Origin: Marinobacter azerbaijanicus
GTDB taxonomy: Bacteria; Pseudomonadota; Gammaproteobacteria; Pseudomonadales; Oleiphilaceae
Length of the DNA: 64,000 nt
Assembly (NCBI RefSeq): GCF_030250645.1
Contig: NZ_JASSVS010000004.1
Coordinates: 1 to 64,000 of the forward strand
Direction of reading: 5' to 3'
The position numbers and the translations under genes are program-made. Positions 34,286-42,999 of the stretch are shown one piece after another; within the stretch, counting starts at the first letter, position 1; each line of letters begins with the position of its first letter. The notes beneath the pieces were generated by a model. The model made no database searches. It had not been told where the DNA came from and saw only the letters and a list, made by a program, of their open reading frames with translations.

Positions 34286-35143
34286 TTAGTTCCGTTCTCT
34301 TTCAATATCTGGCTGAAGTGGGTCTTCAAAGTAGAAAACGCCTACTCCGGTTCGTACTGAATCCCCCGTGACTTTGCCTGTGCCGTGGCTGGCAATGTCC
34401 CGGTCATGGGGCCCCAGCCACCTGTCCAGCTGCTCCAGCATGGTCTGGGACTGCTGCGCGGCGTATTTGCGCCAGCGAGCCATGATTTCCGGGGGAATGT
34501 TGTTGTACACCAGCGTTCTCTGGAACAGGGGCTGACTGTTGTGCTCGCTCCCCACCAGATTATGATCAATGGTCGCAATGAGATCAGATACGTCTTCGCC
34601 GAAGATCTGGAGCATTTCTTCGCTGTCACCCGCCGGCACATAGGCCCTTTGGCGCAACACCAGTTCTCCGGCATCCCCGACTGCCACAACACCTACCCGT
34701 TGCAACTCTTCCAACACCGCACGCGGCGTCATATCGCCGCTGTATCGCCTTACCAGCTCACTGAAGCTGAGTGGCCCATCAAACGGCAGGGCCACCGGCT
34801 GGCCTTCACTGTTCTGGAAAGCCGGGTCGTGCACCCAACCTGAAACCACCCGGGATGCCCGGTTTTCCTGCCTTTTGCCAGGTGCTCCCTGGTGCTCCCC
34901 TGCCAGGATTTCCCGCTGTTTCTTCACTTCCTTGCGCGTGAGCCCTGTCATCACCGCTGCGCGGGAGTCCGTGGGCTTCTTGCGCTGATCGGTAAAGTCT
35001 TCCATTGCCGCGTCCACATAGGCGCGCTTGACCAGTTCGGCAAACTCAGCGAACGGAATGCCGTTGCGGAGCAGCAGGCGCGCCATGGGGCGCAGAATGC
35101 GATACAGCGCCCGGTGCAGGGGGTTGGTGTTGAAACTTTTCAT
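34286..35143 (-). CDS. DUF6502 family protein, probable transcription regulator
   Basis: The 285-residue protein has a helical N-terminal part that resembles a winged-helix reader (FAELVKRAYVDAAMEDFT, then PTDSRAAVMTGLTRKEVKKQREIL). A C-terminal half of mixed helices follows, with no membrane segment. DUF6502 proteins often lie beside DUF5666 genes. A palindrome TTGGGA-N6-TCCCAT lies directly before the start codon, and two further copies precede the second DUF5666 gene, so autoregulation and control of those genes is a reasonable inference. No ribosome site is visible, so translation may be leaderless. Confidence 0.72.
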   Translation of the reverse strand: MKSFNTNPLHRALYRILRPMARLLLRNGIPFAEFAELVKRAYVDAAMEDFTDQRKKPTDSRAAVMTGLTRKEVKKQREILAGEHQGAPGKRQENRASRVVSGWVHDPAFQNSEGQPVALPFDGPLSFSELVRRYSGDMTPRAVLEELQRVGVVAVGDAGELVLRQRAYVPAGDSEEMLQIFGEDVSDLIATIDHNLVGSEHNSQPLFQRTLVYNNIPPEIMARWRKYAAQQSQTMLEQLDRWLGPHDRDIASHGTGKVTGDSVRTGVGVFYFEDPLQPDIERERN

Positions 35144-35145
35144 AT

Positions 35146-35163
35146 TTGGGATTGTATTCCCAT
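35146..35163. promoter_or_regulatory. TTGGGA palindrome at the DUF6502 start
   Basis: TTGGGATTGTATTCCCAT has two six-base half-sites with a 6-base spacer and ends two bases before the start codon on the minus strand. Two copies of the same layout precede the DUF5666 gene at 35226. Confidence 0.6.
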
Positions 35164-35225
35164 TATGATGTCAAAAGCCAGAATTCCAGGCCGGCAATAC
35201 CCGGCCTGGCCAGGCGGTCCATTGA

Positions 35226-36671
35226 TCAATCGTCATCATCATCGTCGACTTCGACATTATCGGTCAGCGCGTACTGACCGCCCGCGGTCTGGCGATACTC
35301 CACTTCGACTTCGTCGCCAACCTGCGCTCCGGAGAGACTGTATCCATTCAGCAGGATCTCGAGGTTCATGAGGGTGATGGAACTTTCGCCAACGGCGTTC
35401 AACCTCGCGTCAAGTTCGTAATCATCATCGTCGTCATCATCTTCACGCTCAATGCTGTACGCCTCGAGGTAGCCTTCGCCGGTACTGCGCTGGCGGCCTT
35501 CAATTTCCAAGTAATCACCAACTCTCAGGCTTTCCATATCCTGGACGCGGCTTTGACGATCGTCGTCATCATCATCGTCGTCTTCAATCAGAGTATTGGC
35601 CGTGAGCTGCACCAGCACACCGCTTACGACCAGGGATTCATTACTCAGATCAATGGATTCGATACGGCCGTCGAGCTCGGCATCCGAGTCGCGGCCCTCG
35701 ATTTCATCAGCCACCAGCACACCGTTACGGAAGTCACCTTCGACTTTCACAAACAGGCCATCTGCCAGGTTACTTTCGCGGATATCATCAAATTCGGTGC
35801 CGCCATCGATCTGCACCGATACGCCGTTGAGGGAGAATCGACGGTTCCCGGCGTCATAGTTGTAGACAGTGCCGGAGATTTCGACATCATCATCGTCATC
35901 GAACCAGTCGTCCTCGTCGTCGATTTCTTCGGCAATGATGATGCCACCGCTGAGGAGGCCTTCCACTTCCACTACGAGACCATTGGCCAGATTATCCAGG
36001 GAGAAGTCGTCATCTCCCTCAGCGCTTGTGTAGTCAATCTGGAAGCCATTTATGGTGAAGGTTTCCGCACTTTTGTCCAGGTTGGCAACGACGCCTTCAA
36101 TTTCGACTTCGTTGCTGTCATCAAACTCCAGCCCGATGGCGCGGGCGCCTACATAACTGGCGCGGAAGCTGCCATCTTCCAGGCGCCAGGCACTGACGCG
36201 TACCCGATACCCTTGAGGGTTGCCGGCAATTTCGGTCGGCGTGGCGCCGCGAAATACAGTCCGGCCGTCCAGCTCGAGGCTCTGGCCAAGCATGGTGAGA
36301 GTTCCAGTACGCGCGACGTCATCCCAGCTCATGGCGGAGACGGGGCCCCGGAGTGTGTCGTCATAGCTGACCAGATCTGCACGGCCCTCGCCGCGGTCGT
36401 CCCAGTCACCCTCAACCCGGAGAATCATGCCTTTTTCAAGTTGCTCCTCCCGCTCGACACCATCATCGCTGTCAACACTGCCGTTGGTTTCAAAACGGGT
36501 ACCGTTTACATACACACTGCCAAATCCAGTGACTGCACCGACGCTGGCGCCGGAGGAGGTAGTGTCACTGGCGGACGAGCCCGAACCACCGCCGCCACAC
36601 GCCACCAGAGAGCCTGCCAGTGCTCCGGTTATGGCGAGCCTGATTGCTGTTACCAAAGGATTGCGCTTCAT
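35226..36671 (-). CDS. DUF5666 repeat lipoprotein (second copy)
   Basis: The 481-residue protein has a lipoprotein signal (MKRNPLVTAIRLAITGALAG, lipobox SLVAC followed by GGGGSGSS) and five to six DUF5666-like repeats. Typical strands are GFGSVYVNGTRFETNG, MILRVEGDWDDRGEG and FVKVEGDFRNGVLVADEIEG. Acidic runs of Asp occur between repeats (DDWFDDDDDVEIS, EDDDDDDDD) and at the end. The first 100 residues follow the same plan as the copy at 32724. GGACGGAG precedes the ATG. Two palindromic operators lie about 70-115 bases upstream. Acidic tails suggest calcium binding, which is inferred. Confidence 0.83.
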   Translation of the reverse strand: MKRNPLVTAIRLAITGALAGSLVACGGGGSGSSASDTTSSGASVGAVTGFGSVYVNGTRFETNGSVDSDDGVEREEQLEKGMILRVEGDWDDRGEGRADLVSYDDTLRGPVSAMSWDDVARTGTLTMLGQSLELDGRTVFRGATPTEIAGNPQGYRVRVSAWRLEDGSFRASYVGARAIGLEFDDSNEVEIEGVVANLDKSAETFTINGFQIDYTSAEGDDDFSLDNLANGLVVEVEGLLSGGIIIAEEIDDEDDWFDDDDDVEISGTVYNYDAGNRRFSLNGVSVQIDGGTEFDDIRESNLADGLFVKVEGDFRNGVLVADEIEGRDSDAELDGRIESIDLSNESLVVSGVLVQLTANTLIEDDDDDDDDRQSRVQDMESLRVGDYLEIEGRQRSTGEGYLEAYSIEREDDDDDDDYELDARLNAVGESSITLMNLEILLNGYSLSGAQVGDEVEVEYRQTAGGQYALTDNVEVDDDDDD

Positions 36672-36741
36672 CGTTTTTCTCCGTCCCTTTCATTCCATAA
36701 TGCCAGCCACGTACTCCACCAGGCTGGCACCCCTTTTCTAA

Positions 36742-36759
36742 TTGGGATTATTTTCCCAA
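36742..36759. promoter_or_regulatory. TTGGGA palindrome, DUF5666 promoter, proximal
   Basis: TTGGGATTATTTTCCCAA has perfect half-sites with a 6-base spacer. Its centre is 26 bases from that of the next copy. Confidence 0.6.
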
Positions 36760-36767
36760 TATCTTAT

Positions 36768-36785
36768 TTGGGAATATTATCCCAA
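36768..36785. promoter_or_regulatory. TTGGGA palindrome, DUF5666 promoter, distal
   Basis: TTGGGAATATTATCCCAA has perfect half-sites with a 6-base spacer. It lies in the divergent gap between the DUF5666 and DUF6435 genes. Confidence 0.6.
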
Positions 36786-36883
36786 AAAATAACATTGTCC
36801 AGTTTCTGATCATGAATATTTTGTGAACTTTCCTGTCTGACAGGCGTAAGCTACTGAACACATGAATGAAAACAGGTGAAACA

Positions 36884-37054
36884 ATGCTGGGATTTCTGAA
36901 GGGCAATCCGAAGAAAAAGCTACAGAAAGAGTACGAGGCCAAGCTGCAAAAAGCGCTGCATGCCCAGCGCAACGGCGACCTGCGCACCCATGGCACACTG
37001 ATGGAAGAAGCGGAAAAGATTTACGCGGAACTGCAGAAGATGGATAAGGAGTAG
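36884..37054 (+). CDS. DUF6435 family small protein
   Basis: The 56-residue highly charged helical protein reads MLGFLKGNPKKKLQKEYEAK and then LHAQRNGDLRTHG, which matches the small DUF6435 family found in marine gammaproteobacteria. CAGGTG precedes the chosen ATG; a start six codons earlier lacks support. The function is unknown. Element C follows 19 bases after the stop. Confidence 0.7.
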   Translation: MLGFLKGNPKKKLQKEYEAKLQKALHAQRNGDLRTHGTLMEEAEKIYAELQKMDKE

Positions 37055-37073
37055 AACTCCGGGTTTGGCGGGA

Positions 37074-37184
37074 GGTCCGGCTGGTAACCTCTGTCCAAAA
37101 CCGTGGAGCGCCAGGGATGGCGCGACCGAGCCCTACAGGGACGTATTTACGGGCGTGTTTTGGGCAGGGGTTACCAGCCGGACC
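37074..37184 (-). repeat. Cruciform element C (variable-arm palindrome family)
   Basis: Arms of 28 bp (37074-37101 and 37157-37184) pair with two mismatches that would be G-U in RNA. They enclose a 55-nt core which on the minus strand starts ACGCCC and has hairpin 1 TACGTCCCTGTA and hairpin 2 GCGCCATCCCTGGCGC. It lies between convergent DUF6435 and cbpM genes. Confidence 0.85.
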
Positions 37185-37188
37185 GGGA

Positions 37189-37533
37189 CTAGGAGTCTCC
37201 CAGAAACTGCCTGAGCTGCCGGTTAAGGCGATCGACTTCACGGCGCATTTCCTGGACCTCGTCGAGAAGTTCCAGGGACATGGCCAACCCGGGCAGGTTC
37301 ATTTTCAGGTCCCGCTGCAAACGCTGGGCCTTGCGTAGACGAGCCAGGGCGTCGAGATCAAACTGCCATTGCCGTGCCTCTGGCGAGTCCTCCACTGGAG
37401 TGATCACACCGTAGTTCACCAGTTTAATGACGAACTCGGCATGACAATCCCCGCGTTCACAGATCTCCCGCAGGGTGAATGTAGCGGTGGGCTCCACCAG
37501 TTCGACGCTCAGAATCCGATCTTTGTCAGTCAT
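37189..37533 (-). CDS. cbpM: CbpM, modulator of the CbpA chaperone
   Basis: The 114-residue protein has a MerR-like winged helix with FTLREICERGDCHAEFVIKL near the start and a helical C-terminal part (LARLRKAQRLQRDLKMNLPG) that ends in a coiled coil. CbpM binds the J-domain of CbpA and inhibits it. It follows cbpA with 12 bases between, as in other gammaproteobacteria. Confidence 0.88.
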   Translation of the reverse strand: MTDKDRILSVELVEPTATFTLREICERGDCHAEFVIKLVNYGVITPVEDSPEARQWQFDLDALARLRKAQRLQRDLKMNLPGLAMSLELLDEVQEMRREVDRLNRQLRQFLGDS

Positions 37534-37545
37534 CCTTCACCCCGC

Positions 37546-38517
37546 TCACACATGCAGTTTGCTGCGTGGATTAAACCCTTTTTCTGCCTCGGCCAGCTGT
37601 TTGTACAGCTCCTCGGCTTCTTCAGAGTGCCGTTCGGGCATCACGACCTGCAACACTACGATCTGGTCCCCCGGATGTTTTCCGGGCAGCCCTTTACCTT
37701 TGAGCCGCAGCTTGCGACCGCTGGAAGAGCCCTTGGGCACTTTCACGTTCACCTTCGACCCTACGGTGGGAACCGTGACCGAGGCACCAAGGGCAGCTTC
37801 CCAGGGGGCTACAGGCACTGTTACCAGTATATCCTTGCCTTCCACCGTGAACAGGGGGTGCGGCGCGTATTCCACTTCGATAAACAGATCGCCGTTTTCC
37901 GCACCCCCGATACCTGGCGCGCCCTGGCCCTTCAGGCGGATGTGCTGTCCTTCTTTCATGCCGGCGGGTATTTTCACGTTCAGGGTTTTCTTGCGCTGCA
38001 CGATGTGACCGTTGGCGTCAGGCTCCTGAACATTGAATGACACCTGCTTCTCACAGCCGTGGAAGGCCTCTTCCAGGAACAGTGCCAGACGAGCATGCAC
38101 ATCTTCACCCCGCATGCGCATGGAGTGCCGCTGACCGCCAAAGCCTGCCCCAAAACCGCCACCTGCGCGACGGCCACCACCGAAGATTTCCTCAAAGAAG
38201 TCACTGAACTGCGAAGCATCGGCGTCGGTAAAACCTCCACCACCAAAGCCGGACGCACTCTCCCAGCCGGGAGGACGCTCGAACGAACCGTCCCGCCGCG
38301 CGCCATATTTTTTCAGCTCGTCGTATTCGGCTCTCTTTTCGGGGTCTTTCAGTACTTCGTAGGCCTCACTGACGTCCTTGAACTTGTCGGAAGCGTTGTC
38401 TTCCTTGCTGACGTCCGGATGGTATTTCCGAGCCAGTTTCCGATAGGCCTTTTTGATTTCCTCGGGAGAGGCAGACTCGCTCACACCAAGTACGGCGTAA
38501 TAGTCTTTGAAGTCCAT
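37546..38517 (-). CDS. cbpA: CbpA, DnaJ-like co-chaperone
   Basis: The 323-residue protein has a J-domain (3-70, with [11 protein letters not shown] and its HPD), a glycine-rich linker (about 100-135, [17 protein letters not shown]) and two C-terminal substrate-binding barrels (140-300, with [20 protein letters not shown]). It lacks the zinc fingers of DnaJ, which identifies CbpA. The start is fixed by GAGGAAAAG upstream of [12 protein letters not shown]; four extra codons in the frame are not used. It works with DnaK and is checked by CbpM. Confidence 0.92.
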   Translation of the reverse strand: MDFKDYYAVLGVSESASPEEIKKAYRKLARKYHPDVSKEDNASDKFKDVSEAYEVLKDPEKRAEYDELKKYGARRDGSFERPPGWESASGFGGGGFTDADASQFSDFFEEIFGGGRRAGGGFGAGFGGQRHSMRMRGEDVHARLALFLEEAFHGCEKQVSFNVQEPDANGHIVQRKKTLNVKIPAGMKEGQHIRLKGQGAPGIGGAENGDLFIEVEYAPHPLFTVEGKDILVTVPVAPWEAALGASVTVPTVGSKVNVKVPKGSSSGRKLRLKGKGLPGKHPGDQIVVLQVVMPERHSEEAEELYKQLAEAEKGFNPRSKLHV

Positions 38518-38750
38518 TCTTTTCCTCACACCTGTTTAGAGTACTGGGCATTGTTTACCCGGTTATTACCTCTATATTTGATGGGAAAGTGGAAATTACA
38601 AGGTGGTAGCGTATCAGAATTGATGCGTATCAGCTTTTGGCCCTGGTGTGGGATTTGATCTCAGCACTTGGCCTATCCTAGGCTGTATGTGATAAGGGGA
38701 TATCCCATACCGTTCACTTTCGTCTTCACGGCAGGAGGACGCCCTCCATT

Positions 38751-39503
38751 ATGCAAGAAGCAAAGCAGGAGCGAAGAGCCGGCTGGAAACGATCTCCCAT
38801 TGTGGGGATGCTGGCCAGCATCGCTTTTGTCGGTGTTATTCTTGCCATCCTTTATTCTATGGGCATCCACGAACGGGTCGTGGACATGCTCCAGTGGTTT
38901 GAAGCCCAGGGAACCTGGGCGGCACTGTTATTTATACTGCTGATGACCGTAACGGTGGTGGTCTTGCTGCCAGGCTTTCTGTTCACCACCGGTGCAGGCT
39001 TTGTATTCGGGGTGCTGGAAGGCACCATCTACGTGGTCACCGGAACAGTGCTGGGTGCGTCCCTGGCTTTCCTGATCGCCCGGTATCTTTTTGGCGAACG
39101 GGCAAAAGAATTCGTCATGGCCAGATCGCGCCTGCGACTTATGAGTGACGAGCTGACGCCCCATGGCTGGAAAATCGTGCTACTGACCCGGCTGATTCCG
39201 TTTTTCCCCAGCAAGCTTTCAAACTATTTTTTCGGCCTGACCCGGTTTTCGTTCCGCGGTTTTGTTGGGGGCTCCGCCATTGGCTTTACCCCCTTCTCTC
39301 TTCACAACGTGTATCTGGGGTCTATCGCAGCCGACCTGACTGTACTGGGCGTGCGGGAGACAGGCCGCTCTCCTCTTGAGTGGGCCATTTACGGCATTGG
39401 GTTTGCCGGCACCGTGGCCGCTGTCATTTACCTCAACATCCTCGCCCGTCGTGCTCTGACCAGATACACAGAGGAAGACCACAGCCTGGAGATCAAACAG
39501 TGA
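38751..39503 (+). CDS. TVP38/TMEM64 (VTT domain) membrane protein
   Basis: The 250-residue protein has six hydrophobic segments and the VTT/SNARE-associated core: TVVVLLPGFLFTTGAGFVFG near residue 65, LGASLAFLIARYLFGER near 100, and LTRLIPFFPSKLSNYFFGLT near 145. Related DedA-type proteins move lipids across membranes. It overlaps the glycosidase gene (GTGA), so the two are cotranslated. Confidence 0.87.
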   Translation: MQEAKQERRAGWKRSPIVGMLASIAFVGVILAILYSMGIHERVVDMLQWFEAQGTWAALLFILLMTVTVVVLLPGFLFTTGAGFVFGVLEGTIYVVTGTVLGASLAFLIARYLFGERAKEFVMARSRLRLMSDELTPHGWKIVLLTRLIPFFPSKLSNYFFGLTRFSFRGFVGGSAIGFTPFSLHNVYLGSIAADLTVLGVRETGRSPLEWAIYGIGFAGTVAAVIYLNILARRALTRYTEEDHSLEIKQ

Positions 39504-41740
39504 CCTGGATGAAATGGCTACCCTGGCGTTTTGTGGTAAAAAGCGTCGCCCGTAAGCATGGCTTTCTCGATCCCATTGCCCTGCTCGCCAAACTCCATGG
39601 TTTCGCCCAGCCCTCGGAAGTTGGCGAACCCATTGAGCTGCTGCGCGCCGGTGTGGTTTTTCACGCCCGGGGCCTGATCAACAGCCGGGTCATTCAGCAC
39701 AACCTGGACTGGGTCTGGCCCTACTGGATTGAACGGCAGTTTGACCCGAAAGACCCTTCGTTCATTCCCCGGGCGTTTTCCATTACCCATATCAACCTCA
39801 GCAACCGGAACTGGACCGCTGTGGGGCACCCTGACTGCGACGAACTGCCAATCGTGGACCCGAGAGGCCTCCTGACACCGTTTTTCGACAGCTGGTCGCT
39901 GGATGGCTGGCTGCTGGCCGAAGATGGCCGCTGCCTACTGCCCTCGCGGACGAAGGATTCCCTCCAGTGGCAGGAACTCGGGGATGTGATCAGTGTGGAT
40001 ACAGAATCATCCATGGATGGGCTGGAGCTGAGTAGCCGCTCCTGGGTGGAGCTGGAAGACGGGGTGCCGGTCTGCAAATTCCGGGTGCGGGCAAAGTCGG
40101 AGGTGGCAGGCTCACTGGTACTGGCCCTGCGGCCTTCCAACCCCGAGGGGGTCAGCTTCATCAACAGCGTCAGACTCTCCGACGAACGGGATGCCTGGAC
40201 AGTGGATGGCAATCGTTCAGTGACCTTCAGCGCCCCCGCCGAGCGGCATCATGTTTCGGACTACCGGAACGGCGATGTGCACATTCATCTGACTGATCGC
40301 GAGGATCAGAAAGACGGTGTCTGTGACGTAGGCATGGTAACGGCGGCCGCGCTGTTTTCCGTCGAGGCCGGAAAGACCCGGGAAATCACCGCCAGCATTC
40401 CACTCAGCCAGAGCCCCGCGCGCCTGCCGGAGGCCGATGCCTGGAAGACGGAGCGGGAAGGTCTTGCCCGCCTGGTGTGTCCGGAACCCCGGTACCAGTT
40501 TCTCTACGATGCCGCAGTCGCATCCCTGATCCTCCACTCGCCGGACGATGTCTATCCCGGCCCCTTCACCTACAAGAGGTTCTGGTTCCGCGATGCGGCT
40601 TTCATCATCAATGCATTACTGAGCATCGGGATGACAGCCCGGGCCGGAAGAGCGCTGTCACGCTTTCCCCAGCGTCAGACCAAAGGCGGTTATTTCCGTT
40701 CCCAGGAAGGCGAGTGGGACGCCAATGGTGAAGTGCTGTGGATACTCAAACGTTTTTATGACCTCACCGGACGCCGCCCGGAAAAACACTGGCATAATCC
40801 CATAGCCCGTGGCGCACGGTGGATCACTGACAAACGCCTGCGCAAGGAAACCGAAACGCCCCACGCCGGGCTGCTGCCAGCAGGTTTCAGCGCTGAACAT
40901 CTGGGCCCCAATGACTACTATTACTGGGATGACTTCTGGGGAATCTCTGGCCTCCATGCCGCCGCGGACATGCTGGCAGAAGACAACCCGAAAGACAGCC
41001 AGGCTTTCCGGCAAGATGCCGTCGATTTCACCAGGGCCGTCGACCGCAGCCTTGAAGGCTGCCAGCAGCGCCTGAAACGGCCGGGTATGCCGGCGTCCCC
41101 CTACCGTCGCCTGGATGCAGGCGCCATCGGCTCCCTGGCCGTGGGTTACCCGACCCAGCTCTGCGCGCCTGACGACCCGCGCCTGCTGGACTGCGTCGAG
41201 TTCCTGCTGGACCGGTGCTTTGTCGACGGGGCTTTTTACCAGGATATGATCCACTCCGGCCTGAACGCCTACCTCACCCTGCATGTGGCCCAGGTGCTGC
41301 TGCGCGCCGGGGACCCCCGCTATCTGCAGCTGATGGATTCGGTGGCCGAACTGGCCTCACCCACAGGCCAGTGGCCCGAGGCCATCCACCCCGGAACCCT
41401 TGGCGGGTGCATGGGAGATGGGCACCACGTGTGGGCATCGGCTGAATGGGTGCTAATGGTGCGTAACTGCTTTGTGCGGGAGGAAGGTGAACGCCTGGTG
41501 CTCTGCGGCGGCATACCCGAGCGCTGGCTGGAACAGGACGAGACCATCAGCTTTGGACCAGCGCCGACAGCCTTTGGCACAGTCTTCGTTAGCATAAAGC
41601 CCGACTCCGAGGGGGCTCCAACAGTAGCGTGGACTGCCGACTGGCACTCGGAAGAGCCGCCCATTGATGTGAAGCTGCCAGGATACGAGGCAGTAGTGGC
41701 GAGCCCGGGTACGGGCTCGGCCACACTGGAAAGAGTCTGA
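39500..41740 (+). CDS. Six-hairpin (alpha/alpha) glycoside hydrolase-like protein
   Basis: The protein of about 746 residues has an N-terminal beta-rich region (1-330) and a C-terminal six-hairpin barrel (350-700). Key stretches are YKRFWFRDAAFIINALLSIG, GGYFRSQEGEWDANGEVLW, NDYYYWDDFWGISGLHAAAD and GDGHHVWASAEWVLMVRNCF, with Asp and Glu in places that fit an acid-base pair. There is no signal peptide, so it is cytoplasmic. The GTG start overlaps the preceding stop and has GGAG eight bases upstream; an ATG three codons later is an alternative. It may debranch or cleave glycogen-like or glucosyl compounds; the substrate is not known. Confidence 0.72.
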   Translation: MTWMKWLPWRFVVKSVARKHGFLDPIALLAKLHGFAQPSEVGEPIELLRAGVVFHARGLINSRVIQHNLDWVWPYWIERQFDPKDPSFIPRAFSITHINLSNRNWTAVGHPDCDELPIVDPRGLLTPFFDSWSLDGWLLAEDGRCLLPSRTKDSLQWQELGDVISVDTESSMDGLELSSRSWVELEDGVPVCKFRVRAKSEVAGSLVLALRPSNPEGVSFINSVRLSDERDAWTVDGNRSVTFSAPAERHHVSDYRNGDVHIHLTDREDQKDGVCDVGMVTAAALFSVEAGKTREITASIPLSQSPARLPEADAWKTEREGLARLVCPEPRYQFLYDAAVASLILHSPDDVYPGPFTYKRFWFRDAAFIINALLSIGMTARAGRALSRFPQRQTKGGYFRSQEGEWDANGEVLWILKRFYDLTGRRPEKHWHNPIARGARWITDKRLRKETETPHAGLLPAGFSAEHLGPNDYYYWDDFWGISGLHAAADMLAEDNPKDSQAFRQDAVDFTRAVDRSLEGCQQRLKRPGMPASPYRRLDAGAIGSLAVGYPTQLCAPDDPRLLDCVEFLLDRCFVDGAFYQDMIHSGLNAYLTLHVAQVLLRAGDPRYLQLMDSVAELASPTGQWPEAIHPGTLGGCMGDGHHVWASAEWVLMVRNCFVREEGERLVLCGGIPERWLEQDETISFGPAPTAFGTVFVSIKPDSEGAPTVAWTADWHSEEPPIDVKLPGYEAVVASPGTGSATLERV

Positions 41741-41749
41741 CTAAAAGGT

Positions 41750-42814
41750 TTACCTGACCTTGGGGTCCAGCTCTCCGGAAGCGTACCGCTCAAACATGCG
41801 CTCGAGGTTGACCGGCTTGATCTTGCTGGCGTTGCCAGCGGTTCCGAAGGCTTCGTAGCGGGCAACGCAGACTTCCGTCATTGCCTTCATAGTCTCTTTC
41901 AGGAACTTGCGCGGGTCGAATTCGGCCGGGTTCTGCGCCAGGAATCGACGGGTTGCACCAGTGCTGGCCAGGCGCAGGTCGGTGTCGATGTTGACCTTGC
42001 GAACACCATGCTTGATGCCTTCCACAATTTCCTCAACCGGCACACCGTAGGTCTCGGGAATTGCACCACCGTATTCGTTGATGATCTTCAGCCACTCCTG
42101 GGGAACGGAGCTGGAGCCGTGCATGACCAGATGGGTATCCGGGATACGGGCGTGAATGGCCTTGATCTGGTCGATGGCCAGGATGTCACCGGTTGGCGGA
42201 CGGGTGAACTTGTAGGCACCGTGGCTGGTACCGATGGCGATGGCCAGGGCATCCACATGGGTTTTCTTGACGAAATCCGCCGCTTCTTCCGGGTCGGTCA
42301 GCATCTGGCTGTGATCCAGCGTGCCTTCCGCGCCAATACCGTCCTCTTCACCGGCCTGGCCGGTTTCCAGGGAGCCCAGGCAACCTAGCTCGCCTTCCAC
42401 GGAAACACCACAGGCATGGGCCATTTCCACGGTGCGGCGGGTGACATCGACGTTGTACTCGTAGTCCGTCGGAGTCTTACCGTCTTCACCCAACGAGCCA
42501 TCCATCATCACCGAGCTGAACCCCAGCTGAATGGAACGCTGACACACGGACGGGCTGGTGCCATGGTCCTGGTGCATAACTACAGGAATGTGCGGAAACT
42601 CCTCAATGGCCGCCAGAATGAGGTGACGCAGGAACGGCGCACCGGCGTATTTGCGGGCGCCGGCAGAGGCCTGAACAATCACCGGAGAGTCGGTCTTATC
42701 AGCCGCCTCCATGATTGCGCGCATCTGCTCAAGGTTGTTCACGTTGTAAGCCGGCACACCGTAACCATGCTCCGCGGCGTGGTCCAGCAGTTGCCGCATC
42801 GAAATCAGGGCCAT
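41750..42814 (-). CDS. fba: Class II fructose-bisphosphate aldolase
   Basis: The 354-residue zinc enzyme splits fructose-1,6-bisphosphate into two triose phosphates. It shows [26 protein letters not shown] at the start, the zinc-binding [11 protein letters not shown], then [16 protein letters not shown], and [12 protein letters not shown] and [13 protein letters not shown] later. This is the Calvin-type (CbbA) subclass. It is the last of the tkt-epd-pgk-fba group, with element D between pgk and fba. Confidence 0.95.
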   Translation of the reverse strand: MALISMRQLLDHAAEHGYGVPAYNVNNLEQMRAIMEAADKTDSPVIVQASAGARKYAGAPFLRHLILAAIEEFPHIPVVMHQDHGTSPSVCQRSIQLGFSSVMMDGSLGEDGKTPTDYEYNVDVTRRTVEMAHACGVSVEGELGCLGSLETGQAGEEDGIGAEGTLDHSQMLTDPEEAADFVKKTHVDALAIAIGTSHGAYKFTRPPTGDILAIDQIKAIHARIPDTHLVMHGSSSVPQEWLKIINEYGGAIPETYGVPVEEIVEGIKHGVRKVNIDTDLRLASTGATRRFLAQNPAEFDPRKFLKETMKAMTEVCVARYEAFGTAGNASKIKPVNLERMFERYASGELDPKVR

Positions 42815-42876
42815 GGGGGTTGTCTCCTCGATTAATTAAATGTCTCTGGCAGACTTTTTGGTTTGGAGTCTGCTGC

Positions 42877-42980
42877 GGAGGGCCGAGAAGCTCTTCCGGG
42901 ACACGCCGTGAATACGTCCCTGTAGGCTCGTAAAAAACATCCCTGTTTTTTACGGTCCCGGAAGAGCTTCTCGGCCCTCC
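42877..42980 (+). repeat. Cruciform element D (variable-arm palindrome family)
   Basis: Perfect 26-bp arms (42877-42902 and 42955-42980) enclose a 52-nt core starting ACGCCGTGAATA. Hairpin 1 is TACGTCCCTGTA, the same as in C, and hairpin 2 has its own arms of A/T around CATCCCTG. It lies between pgk and fba, which are on the same strand. Confidence 0.85.
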
Positions 42981-42999
42981 TTGCGATTCAAAACTTGTG

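Noticed and set aside
37074..37184. Element C as an ordinary bidirectional terminator
   Set aside because: It lies between convergent genes and could terminate, but it has no U-runs and its 55-nt core is shared with six copies in non-convergent gaps.
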